Of a DNA stretch of 64,000 nt, positions 54,984 to 62,643 are shown one piece after another (the first letter of the stretch is position 1; each line of letters opens with the position of its first letter). The stretch spans positions 45,708 through 109,707 of the forward strand of contig NZ_CAKZGO010000015.1 of the NCBI RefSeq assembly GCF_936916975.1, given 5' to 3'. The position numbers were made by a program, and so were the translations under genes. The notes under the pieces are model-generated. The model was given only the letters and a program-made list of their open reading frames with translations, did not search any database and was not told the origin of the DNA. Source of the DNA: an uncultured Dongia sp. GTDB lineage: Bacteria; Pseudomonadota; Alphaproteobacteria; Dongiales; Dongiaceae.

Positions 54984-55015
54984 AAAAATGGGGCGGATCA
55001 TTGCTGATCCGCCCC
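54984..55015 (-). terminator. Intercistronic terminator between the binding-protein and ATPase genes
   Basis: A perfect 11-bp stem, 54990-55000 (GGGGCGGATCA) with 55005-55015, has a 4-nt loop and is followed on the minus strand by TTTTT. In an operon this position usually lets the periplasmic binding protein be made in excess over the membrane subunits. Confidence 0.82.
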
Positions 55016-55034
55016 GATCAGATATTGGAAAGAG

Positions 55035-56198
55035 TTACTGGCCGCTCTGGACCGACTGGACGGCTGCCACCCAATCCTTGTAGGGCACGCAGGCGCCGCC
55101 CTGGGTCGGGCAATCCTTTTCCGGGGTTTTCCAGAAATGGATGCGAGCAAACAGCTGTGCGCCGTTCACCACGCAACCATTGCCACCCAGGATCGGATCC
55201 TCGCACGAGGAGGTCACGGCTGGCACGCTGCCGAACCAGGAAGCGGTTCCGGCCTGTGCCACATTGGTCAACGAGTGGTTGAGCCATTTGTAGGCGCAGT
55301 TGGGATGCGGCGCGTCGGCATGCATCATGGTGGTATCAGCCCACCCGGTGGCGCCTTCCTTCGGCACGGTCGAGCCGATGCGGACTTTCCCGCCAGCGCG
55401 TAGCGCATTCACCTGATAGGGCCAGCTGGTCGAGGCGACGACACCTTCATTGGTAAAATCGTCCATCTGGGCCACGACGTCGGACCAATATTTATTGACG
55501 ATCTGGCGCTGGCCGCGCAGCAGCTCGACCGCGGCATCGAACTGCGCCTGGGTCAGTTCATAGGGGTCCTTGATGCCGAGTTCGGGCTTGTTGGCCATCA
55601 GATAGAGGGCGGCGTCCGCGAGATAGATCGTGCCGTAATAGGCTTCGACCCGGCCCTTGTTCGACTTGCCATCGGGCAGGGTCTGTTCCTCGAACACCAC
55701 CGACCAGCTCTGCGGCGCATTCTCGAACACGTCGGCATTATAGAGCAGCACGTTGGCGCCCCACTGCCACGGCACGCCGAAATGCTTGCCGTCGATTGTG
55801 TGCCAATTGGCGTTCTGCAAGCGCGGATCGACCTTGCTGTAGTCGGGGATGAGCGCCATGTTGATTTCCTGCACCGTGCCGCCGCGGATCAGGCGAACGG
55901 ACGCATCGCCCGACGCGGTGACCAGATCGAAGCCACCGCCATTCATCAGCGAGACCATTTCGTCCGAGCTGCCAGCCGTCTTCACGGTCACCTTGCAGCC
56001 GGTCTCCTTTTCGAAGCCGGTCACCCAGTCGTAATTCTTGTCGGTCTCGCCGCGCTCGATATAGCCCGGCCAAGCGACGATGGCGACTTCACCCTCGCCC
56101 TCGCCGATGCTTTGCAGCGGCTCCGCCTGCGCGGCCATGTTGCTGAAAACCAAGGCAGCCGCGACGGTCGTGCCGGCCAGTTTGGATTTAATGGACAT
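55035..56198 (-). CDS. Polyamine-type ABC transporter substrate-binding protein (PotD/YdcS-like)
   Basis: A 387-residue periplasmic binding protein. A Sec signal peptide (MSIKSKLAGTTVAAALVFSNMAAQA) is followed by VAIVAWPGYIERG, FEKETGCKVTVKTAGSSDEMVSLM and FDLVTASGDASVRLI, the SBP_bac_8 pattern of putrescine/spermidine binders. GGGAGGGG precedes the ATG. A C-terminal cysteine-containing region (SSCEDPILGGNGCVV, DCPTQGGACVP) resembles YdcS relatives. Ligand identity is inferred only at class level. Confidence 0.92.
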   Translation of the reverse strand: MSIKSKLAGTTVAAALVFSNMAAQAEPLQSIGEGEGEVAIVAWPGYIERGETDKNYDWVTGFEKETGCKVTVKTAGSSDEMVSLMNGGGFDLVTASGDASVRLIRGGTVQEINMALIPDYSKVDPRLQNANWHTIDGKHFGVPWQWGANVLLYNADVFENAPQSWSVVFEEQTLPDGKSNKGRVEAYYGTIYLADAALYLMANKPELGIKDPYELTQAQFDAAVELLRGQRQIVNKYWSDVVAQMDDFTNEGVVASTSWPYQVNALRAGGKVRIGSTVPKEGATGWADTTMMHADAPHPNCAYKWLNHSLTNVAQAGTASWFGSVPAVTSSCEDPILGGNGCVVNGAQLFARIHFWKTPEKDCPTQGGACVPYKDWVAAVQSVQSGQ

Positions 56199-56379
56199 TT
56201 CTTACCCCTCCCTGATGTTGGCGACGGATGGGACGCGCGCACTCTACCGGGGCAGGAAGCGCGGTTCCCGTCGATCAAGGCGAAAGCTAGCAATGTTCCG
56301 GGGATTGCAAAACCGAAAAACGGCGGTTGCCGGTTAGTTCACGGCGCGATTGCACAATTTGGACTACCGCATCGCAGCG

Positions 56380-57483
56380 TCAAGCCGCGGTCGCGTCATC
56401 CAGGAAGGCATTCATGGATTCGGTCAGGGCCGCTTGGTCGATGTCCCGGGTGATAAAGACCAGCTTGGAACGCCGGTCGTCGCTGGGCCAGCCGGGCAGT
56501 AGGACGGGTGGATGGAACAGGTGCTGGACGCCGTGGATGGCAACCGGCTGTGCCTCGCCGGCGACATGCAGGAGCCCTTTGATGCGCAGTAGATCGGGCC
56601 CCTGGGTGGTCGTCAGCATATCGATCCAGGCGCAAAACCGTTCCCAATTGAGCGGCTCGTCGCGGATTACACAGAAGGCCCGGATATGCGCGTCATGGCG
56701 ATTCACATCCAACCCATGCTGATGTTCATGCGCATGGTCATGGTCATGATCATGGTCATGATCGTGATGCTCATGCTCATGATCGTCGTGCGGATCAGCG
56801 TAGGCTTCGTCGCGCAGCCAACGCTGTACGTCGAGGCTCTTCCGCTCAGGATTATAGAGTCCGGCATTGAACAGCATCGACGGATCGACCACGCCATTTG
56901 CGACGCGGACGATAGGAGCGGCGGGATTGAGACGCCGCAGGCGCGCTTCGAGCGCCGCGATCTTGATGTCGTTGCTGAGATCGCATTTGGTCAAGAGCAG
57001 GCGATCGGCGACCGCGGCCTGCTTGACCGATTCCATCTGCCGGTCCATCTGGATGTTACCGTTGACCACATCGACGGTGGCGATGACGCCGTCCAGGCGA
57101 TAGACCGAGGTCAGCACCGGGTCCTGCATCAGCGTGTGCAGAATTGGGGCTGGATCCGCCAAGCCGGTGGTTTCGATCACGACACGCTTGAAGGCAGGGA
57201 TCTCACCCTTGTGCCGCCGCTTGAACAGGCTGCGCAAGGCGTCGATGAGGTCGCCGCGAATGGTGCAGCACAGGCAGCCGGATTCGAGCAGAATCGTATC
57301 GTCCTCGGCCTTCTCGACCAGCAGGTGATCGAGCCCGACTTCACCGAATTCATTGATGATGACGGCGGTCTCGCCCATGTCGGGATGCGCCAGCAGATGC
57401 TTCAGCAAGGTGGTCTTGCCGCTGCCGAGAAAGCCAGTAATCACGGATACCGGCAGGCGTTCGGCCGCTGGTTGATCGCTCAT
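56380..57483 (-). CDS. CobW/COG0523-family metallochaperone GTPase
   Basis: A 367-residue G3E GTPase. The P-loop is TGFLGSGKTTLL near residue 18. The metal site is GCLCCTI near 73, and the family motif ETTGLADPAPI follows. Between the two domains a His/Asp-rich stretch of about 25 residues (DHEHEHHDHDHDHDHDHAHEHQH) could buffer zinc or another metal. The start at 57483 overlaps the heme A synthase stop (ATGA). The 101 residues of open frame upstream lie within that gene and are not used. Confidence 0.92.
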   Translation of the reverse strand: MSDQPAAERLPVSVITGFLGSGKTTLLKHLLAHPDMGETAVIINEFGEVGLDHLLVEKAEDDTILLESGCLCCTIRGDLIDALRSLFKRRHKGEIPAFKRVVIETTGLADPAPILHTLMQDPVLTSVYRLDGVIATVDVVNGNIQMDRQMESVKQAAVADRLLLTKCDLSNDIKIAALEARLRRLNPAAPIVRVANGVVDPSMLFNAGLYNPERKSLDVQRWLRDEAYADPHDDHEHEHHDHDHDHDHDHAHEHQHGLDVNRHDAHIRAFCVIRDEPLNWERFCAWIDMLTTTQGPDLLRIKGLLHVAGEAQPVAIHGVQHLFHPPVLLPGWPSDDRRSKLVFITRDIDQAALTESMNAFLDDATAA

Positions 57484-58562
57484 GATCGTGCCCGTCGCAA
57501 CAATCCGTGCTGCACGACCAGGCCGCAGCCCAGCAGCACGAAGGCGCCCAACTGATGCAGCACCGCAAGCGGAACCGGAACTACCAGGATCAATGTCGCC
57601 ATGCCGAGGAAAGCTTGCGCCGCAAGTGCAAAGGGCAGCGTGAGCGCGCGCCGCTTGATGACCCGGTCGATATCGTGCCGGCGCAACCGCACCAGGAAGC
57701 TGATCACGGCGATGGCGACGAAACCAGAGGTCAGGCGATGCTGGAACTGTACCATGGCGAGGTTCTCGGTAAAATTGATCCACCACGGAGACATTGTCAG
57801 GAGGTCCGGCGACAGCCAGTGGCCATTCATGCGGGGAAAATCATTGTAGACGAAGCCGGCATCGGTGCCGGCCACCAACCCGCCGAGCGCGATCTCCACG
57901 GCAATGACAATGTTCATGCAACGCGCATGGCGCGCGAGCTGCGCCATGGCGGTGCGATCACCGGTAGGTGGCCGTTCGTCGAGATAGTCGAGTGCGTACC
58001 ACAGCATCAGTGCAAAGATGGCGAGTGCCAGCATCAGATGCACGACAAGGCGATACTGGCTGACATCGACGCGGTCCTGGAAGCCGCTCGCTACCATGTA
58101 CCAGCCGACGGCGCCCTGCAGCCCACCGAGAGCGAACAGGATCATGAGGCGCGGCAGCTCGGCGCGGGTGATGCGGCCGCGGATCAGGAACCAGCCCAGG
58201 GGCACCAGAAAGGCCACTGCCAGCAATCGGCCCCAGAGCCTGTGCAGATATTCCCACCAGAAAATGCTCTTGAAGCCCTCTAGCGTCATGTCGGGGTTAA
58301 CGTGCTTGTATTCGGCAATCTGCCGGTAAAGCGCGAAGACATGCTCCCAAGACGCCTGTGACATCGGCGGCAGAGCGCCCATGATCGGCTTCCATTCCAT
58401 GATGGAGAGACCGGAATCCGTCAGGCGCGTAATTCCCCCCAGCAGCACCATGACGGCGATCATGACGCAGCACAGCAGCAGCCAAAGCCCGACGCTGCGG
58501 CGCGCCGATCGGCTGCGCGCGGCAGTCGGTAGGTTGGTCGTGCTGGTCAGGGTATCGCTCAT
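57480..58562 (-). CDS. ctaA: Heme A synthase (COX15/CtaA type 2)
   Basis: A 360-residue membrane enzyme that oxidises heme O to heme A for cytochrome oxidase. About eight helices are visible, with the histidine-bearing segments WWEYLHRLWGRLLA, YRLVVHLMLAL, MVQFQHRLTSG and LAVLHQLGAFVLL, and the loop GGITRLTDSGLSIMEWKPI. The ATG at 58562 has GAGAG upstream; a start at 58607 is less likely. It is translationally coupled to the CobW gene. Confidence 0.95.
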   Translation of the reverse strand: MSDTLTSTTNLPTAARSRSARRSVGLWLLLCCVMIAVMVLLGGITRLTDSGLSIMEWKPIMGALPPMSQASWEHVFALYRQIAEYKHVNPDMTLEGFKSIFWWEYLHRLWGRLLAVAFLVPLGWFLIRGRITRAELPRLMILFALGGLQGAVGWYMVASGFQDRVDVSQYRLVVHLMLALAIFALMLWYALDYLDERPPTGDRTAMAQLARHARCMNIVIAVEIALGGLVAGTDAGFVYNDFPRMNGHWLSPDLLTMSPWWINFTENLAMVQFQHRLTSGFVAIAVISFLVRLRRHDIDRVIKRRALTLPFALAAQAFLGMATLILVVPVPLAVLHQLGAFVLLGCGLVVQHGLLRRARS

Positions 58563-58656
58563 CTTGGCTCTCGTTTCGGGCGCCGGAGCATAGTCCCGCC
58601 GCTGCAAAAGGAAAGGCCCCTTACACCGCGACTAAATGGCTCCAATTCGGGCCCGT

Positions 58657-59112
58657 CTAAAGCTCGCGGCGGTACTTTTCCGGCAGCAGGCTGGCCACGG
58701 GTACGCGCTTGAGATCCCCCTGATGCGCCATGATCACGGCGCTGCCCGGGGCGAAATCAGTCAGCATTTCCCGGCAGATACCGCAGGGCGAGACGACCTT
58801 GGGTTCGGCATGCAGCTCCTTGGGGCGAGGGTGGCGCACCGACACGATTGCCTCGATTCCGGTTTCGCCGGCGGACAGGGCGCTGCCCAGGGCGACGGCT
58901 TCCGCGCAGACCGAGCAGCGGCCGACATAGGTGTCGAGATGGAGGCCGAGATAGATGCGGCCAGAGGCACCGCGTACCGCTGCCCCGATATGATGCCGGT
59001 TTTCTTGGTAGCGGCTGCGGATGAAATCGCTCGCTGCGGACATCAGTTCAAGGTCGGCCGGTGATAAGGAGGTCAAAGTCGTTCCAGTTCTTGCCGTGAC
59101 ATTGCGGCACAT
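58657..59112 (-). CDS. cdd: Cytidine deaminase-like zinc enzyme
   Basis: A 151-residue protein. The zinc site is visible as GRCSVCAEAVALGSAL (Cys with catalytic Glu) and VSPCGICREML (two Cys). It salvages cytidine/deoxycytidine, or may act on a related base analogue such as blasticidin-type substrates. The start is uncertain: ATG at 59112 is the best of several weakly supported options. It is the last gene of a minus-strand group TspO - DUF486 - cdd. Confidence 0.85.
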   Translation of the reverse strand: MCRNVTARTGTTLTSLSPADLELMSAASDFIRSRYQENRHHIGAAVRGASGRIYLGLHLDTYVGRCSVCAEAVALGSALSAGETGIEAIVSVRHPRPKELHAEPKVVSPCGICREMLTDFAPGSAVIMAHQGDLKRVPVASLLPEKYRREL

Positions 59113-59143
59113 GATGCCGCAAGGCCAGCGGTCCGGCAATCTT

Positions 59144-59497
59144 TCACCATTTATGGAAGACGAAGAAGCCTGCTGCAGCAATGAGAGCAAAGCCGACCAG
59201 ATGGTTCCAGCGAACCGCCTCGCCCAAATAGGTGATGGAGAATACGCAGAAGACGAGGAGCGTGATGATCTCCTGCATGGTCTTCAGTTCGGCCGCGGAA
59301 TAGACGGTATGGCCGATGCGGTTTGCGGGGATCGCGAAGCAATATTCGACGAAAGCGATGCCCCAGGAGGCGATGATCACGATCCAAAGCGGCTTCGAGG
59401 TGAATTTCAGATGCCCGTACCAGGCAAAGGTCATGAAGACGTTGGAGATGGCCAGCAGGACAATCGGCGTCAGCTGCGGCGTCATGAATGACGGCAT
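59144..59497 (-). CDS. DMT-family DUF486 membrane protein
   Basis: A 117-residue protein with four membrane helices. NVFMTFAWYGHLK, ASWGIAFVEYCFAIPANRIG and LKTMQEIITLLVFCVFSITYLGE are the conserved stretches of DUF486, a small relative of drug/metabolite transporters. The substrate is unknown. A second ATG at the fifth codon is possible. Confidence 0.9.
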   Translation of the reverse strand: MPSFMTPQLTPIVLLAISNVFMTFAWYGHLKFTSKPLWIVIIASWGIAFVEYCFAIPANRIGHTVYSAAELKTMQEIITLLVFCVFSITYLGEAVRWNHLVGFALIAAAGFFVFHKW

Positions 59498-59547
59498 GAT
59501 AGTTCCTCAAGCGTTTACGACCCCTGGCGGCAACCTTCTAGCAAGGT

Positions 59548-60060
59548 TTAGTTCAGGACGACAATGGCGCTGTTGAGCAGGGCTGCAAACGCCACCCAGG
59601 CAGCGTAGGGGACCATCAGCAGGGCGGCCCAATTGTCATGCCGCCAGAAGGACAGGGCGGTAAAGGCGATAAGGACTAGCAGCAGCAGGCAGTCGATCAA
59701 GGCGAGATCGGGGCGTTGCAGACCGAAGAACAGGGCCGACCAAGCCAAGTTGACGATAAGCTGGAAGATATAAAGGGAGAGCGACTGGCCGCCTTTACGC
59801 CAGCCAGCCACCCGCCAGACCCGCCAGACCCGCCAGGCGGCCACAGCCATCATCAGGTAGAGCAGCGACCAGACGGGCGCGAACAGCCAGTCGGGCGGAT
59901 TGAAGCTGGGCTTGGCGAGAGTCGGATACCAGGTCGCAATGGATTGCGCGGTAAGAGCGCCGCCCAGGGCGGAAACGGCCAGGCTCAGGGCCAGAAAACC
60001 AAGAAGGGCGCCGATTTGCTGGCCAATGCTCGGGCCAAGACGTGTGGAGGTTGCGATCAT
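59548..60060 (-). CDS. tspO: TspO/MBR family protein
   Basis: A 170-residue five-helix membrane protein that binds porphyrins. Family signatures are WYPTLAKPSFNPPDWLFAPVWSLLYLMM, NLAWSALFFGLQRPDLALID and VPYAAWVAFAALLN. The ATG at 60060 gives the normal N-terminus; a start at 60120 is not supported. A triplicated 9-nt unit (59812-59838) encodes WRVWRVW-type residues in the loop after helix 2. Heme A synthase lies nearby, but a link is only suggestive. Confidence 0.93.
   Translation of the reverse strand: MIATSTRLGPSIGQQIGALLGFLALSLAVSALGGALTAQSIATWYPTLAKPSFNPPDWLFAPVWSLLYLMMAVAAWRVWRVWRVAGWRKGGQSLSLYIFQLIVNLAWSALFFGLQRPDLALIDCLLLLVLIAFTALSFWRHDNWAALLMVPYAAWVAFAALLNSAIVVLN
59812..59838. repeat. 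Three tandem 9-nt units in the tspO gene
   Basis: CCGCCAGAC occurs twice and CCGCCAGGC once in tandem, encoding the repeated Arg-Val-Trp of the TspO loop. Copy number could vary between strains by slippage without breaking the frame. Confidence 0.7.
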
Positions 60061-60192
60061 GATCTCTCGTAGTCTTTTGGGAGGGTGTCTTGTTACGCCG
60101 CGCGATGGCTGGGGGACCATGTTGCTTGGGCACTATTATCTCGTTAACCTGTGGTCGTATTTTCAGACTTCGATGCAATCCGGAGTGATATG

Positions 60193-60648
60193 ATGCGTGC
60201 TGGTTGTCGGATTCGGGCCGTTGTCGTTGGGTCCGTTCTGCTTCTTGCCGGTTGCGCGCAGTCGCATACAGCAACCGATGTTTTGGAAGCCGGTTCCGAG
60301 ACACAGCTGGGTACCAACGAGATGTTCGCACGGCTGCCGGATCGAGATACTGCCGACTGTCTCGGCCGGCTCGAATTCACCGATGCGCGCACCGCTGCCG
60401 GCCAGTCGACCTGCGGCAACCGGTTCAGCGGCACTGCTGATCAGGCCTTGGAGGCCGGTCTTGTCTGCGTGTATTCCGCGACGCCCAAGACCCGCACCCC
60501 CACCGAGTTAATCGCTGTTGGCTATTTCGTCTGCGCCGATTCCAGCACGGGTGCCGTTCGTTTCATTGAGACCCCGGGTCGGGCAGCAGGAGTCGCAACT
60601 GTGACGACGGATGATGGCCGCGTGGTGAACTTCACCTACGAAAACTAG
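60193..60648 (+). CDS. Small lipoprotein of unknown function
   Basis: A 151-residue exported protein. The N-terminal MRAGCRIRAVVVGSVLLLAGC has a clear lipobox (LLAGC). The mature part has four further cysteines (DCLGR, STCGN, LVCVY, FVCAD), likely two disulfides. There are no recognised motifs. GGAG lies 7 nt before the ATG at 60193. It is divergent from tspO. Confidence 0.75.
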   Translation: MRAGCRIRAVVVGSVLLLAGCAQSHTATDVLEAGSETQLGTNEMFARLPDRDTADCLGRLEFTDARTAAGQSTCGNRFSGTADQALEAGLVCVYSATPKTRTPTELIAVGYFVCADSSTGAVRFIETPGRAAGVATVTTDDGRVVNFTYEN

Positions 60649-60859
60649 CGGAATCAGCGGCTTTCGGCCATTGCCCACAGACCTCGTGTTAAATAAGGCT
60701 TTGCACACAAAGCATTGCCACCCCTCGCCGGTGTGCATTGTGCAGTGCGGTTGGGGTTCCTAGCTTGCTGGGTAAGGGGGTTGTGGGCTGCGAGTGATAC
60801 CGCCGGCCCGCCTCAGACCTGACCCAATTTGTCACTCTCAGAAGATAGGCAATCCGCAA

Positions 60860-61930
60860 ATGGCCAAGCTGCTAGATCCGATTACCGTAGGTGATCTGCG
60901 TCTTCCCAACCGCATCGTCCTGGCTCCATTGACCCGGTCCCGGGCGAGTGAAGGCCGCGTTCCCAACGATCTGATGCGTGACTATTACGTCCAGCGAGCC
61001 TCGGCCGGTCTCATTCTGACCGAAGCCACTTCCGTGACGCCGCAGGGTGTGGGCTACGCCGACACGCCAGGCATCTGGTCGGATGCCCAGGTCGTCGGCT
61101 GGCGCAAGGTGACCGATGCTGTTCACGCCGCGGGTGGTCGCATCTTCTCGCAGCTCTGGCATGTTGGTCGCGTTTCCGATCCGATTTTCTTGAATGGCGA
61201 TCTGCCGGTGGCGCCCAGCGCCATCGCGCCTGGCGGCCATGTCAGCCTCGTTCGCCCGCAGCGGGCCTATGTGACCCCGCGCGCCCTCGACCTCGATGAG
61301 ATCCCCGGGATCGTCGCCGCTTACGCCCTTGGTGCCGAGAATGCCAAGAAGGCCGGCTTCGACGGTGTCGAACTGCACGGTGCCAACGGGTATCTACTCG
61401 ACCAGTTCCTCCAGGACGGCAGCAACAAGCGCACTGACAATTACGGTGGTTCATTGGAAAACCGCGCCCGGCTGATGCTGGAAGCGACCGATGCCGTCCT
61501 CAAGGTCTGGGGTCCGGGTCGTGTCGGCATGCATCTGGCCCCCCGCCGCGACTCCCATGACATGGGCGATTCCAACCCGGCAGCGACCTTCGGCTATGTG
61601 GCCGAGCAATTGGGTAATCGCGGCCTGGCTTTCATCGCTGCCCGGGAAGCGCAGAAGCCGGACAGTTTGGGGCCGCAGCTGAAGAAGGCGTTCGGCGGTG
61701 TCTACATCGCCAATGAAGGCTTCACCCAGGCAAGCGCCGACCAGGCGATCGCCGATGGGGTGGTCGATGCGGTGGCGTTCGGCAAGCTGTTCATCGCCAA
61801 TCCGGACCTGCCCAAGCGCTTTGCCAGCGGTGCAAAGCTCAACGAATGGGACGCCAGCACCTTCTATGGTGGCGGTGCTAAGGGCTATACTGATTATCCG
61901 GCCCTGGCGGACAATCTCGTCGAAGCCTGA
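60860..61930 (+). CDS. Old yellow enzyme-family alkene reductase
   Basis: A 356-residue FMN enzyme of the NemA/OYE group that reduces activated C=C bonds or nitro compounds with NADPH. Conserved elements are VLAPLTRSRA near the start, FSQLWHVGR, the His/Asn pair in VELHGANGYLLDQFLQDGSNKR, DNYGGSLENR and VAFGKLFIANPDLP. The ATG at 60860 gives the family N-terminus AKLLDPITVGDL. A terminator follows. Confidence 0.93.
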   Translation: MAKLLDPITVGDLRLPNRIVLAPLTRSRASEGRVPNDLMRDYYVQRASAGLILTEATSVTPQGVGYADTPGIWSDAQVVGWRKVTDAVHAAGGRIFSQLWHVGRVSDPIFLNGDLPVAPSAIAPGGHVSLVRPQRAYVTPRALDLDEIPGIVAAYALGAENAKKAGFDGVELHGANGYLLDQFLQDGSNKRTDNYGGSLENRARLMLEATDAVLKVWGPGRVGMHLAPRRDSHDMGDSNPAATFGYVAEQLGNRGLAFIAAREAQKPDSLGPQLKKAFGGVYIANEGFTQASADQAIADGVVDAVAFGKLFIANPDLPKRFASGAKLNEWDASTFYGGGAKGYTDYPALADNLVEA

Positions 61931-61950
61931 TCTTACCCGCCTGCTGAATA

Positions 61951-61984
61951 AAGCCCCGCGAGGTCTTTCCCGCGGGGCTTTTCA
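61951..61984. terminator. Bidirectional Rho-independent terminator
   Basis: The AAGCCCCGCG (61951-61960) / CGCGGGGCTT (61971-61980) stem has a T-run on the plus strand (TTTTCATTT) and TTTATT on the minus strand. It serves the alkene reductase gene and the convergent membrane-protein gene. Confidence 0.82.
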
Positions 61985-61985
61985 T

Positions 61986-62411
61986 TTACGCGGTGCTCGC
62001 CAAGGTTGGCGCCGTCGTTGATCTCGGGAACAGCAGCCATAGCCAGAACAAAATCTGCAGCACCGGGACGGCACCGAGATAGGCGAGCCGCGGACGATAG
62101 CCGGCGTCCCGGCAGCGCATGGAGACGAGGCGCGTGACGAGAGCGAGGCCTGGGATGCCGACAACAAGGTTGATGATGACCTTCATGATCAGCATCGACG
62201 ATTCAAAATTCTCAGGCGTCAGGGTCATGAACCTGGGGAGAGTGGATACTATGAAGACGCCAACCATCCACATGGCAAACAGAACAAAGATGATGCCGAA
62301 CAAGAAGCTCAGGCGCTGTACCCGCCGGCCGGTCGTGTCGCGCGTGATGCCGAGATAGGCCGAGATCGCGATCACCGCGATCCCAAAGGCAAGACTTGTA
62401 AGCATTTCCAT
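61986..62411 (-). CDS. Small membrane protein of unknown function
   Basis: A 141-residue protein with four hydrophobic segments (near residues 3-20, 36-57, 78-98 and 112-130). The loop RCRDAGYRPRLAYLGAVPVLQILFWLWLLF recalls DUF805-like proteins, but I cannot confirm it. The ATG at 62411 has GGGGGCGACC directly upstream. It is separated by 232 nt from the divergent flavoprotein gene. Confidence 0.72.
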   Translation of the reverse strand: MEMLTSLAFGIAVIAISAYLGITRDTTGRRVQRLSFLFGIIFVLFAMWMVGVFIVSTLPRFMTLTPENFESSMLIMKVIINLVVGIPGLALVTRLVSMRCRDAGYRPRLAYLGAVPVLQILFWLWLLFPRSTTAPTLASTA

Positions 62412-62643
62412 GGTCGCCCCCGATTGATCAAGCGCGTACACTATATGTTCCTATATTATTATTGCGAGAATTTTCTTTGGCACACGCCCCAAAAGAAGTG
62501 TCGCATCTTCAGCGCATGAAAACTCACCCGATTTATGAGATTTCCAGGCTTCACCGCCGGACACAGCTCGGCATAGTTAGGAGATTCGTGGCCGCTGTCG
62601 GTGGCTCGACCTATCTATCTGATCGCAAAGGGATCTCGGCATC

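Noticed and set aside
57484..57786. N-terminal extension of the CobW protein
   Set aside because: It lies antisense-free but entirely inside heme A synthase in another frame, and the extra residues are Arg/Ala-rich shadow sequence.
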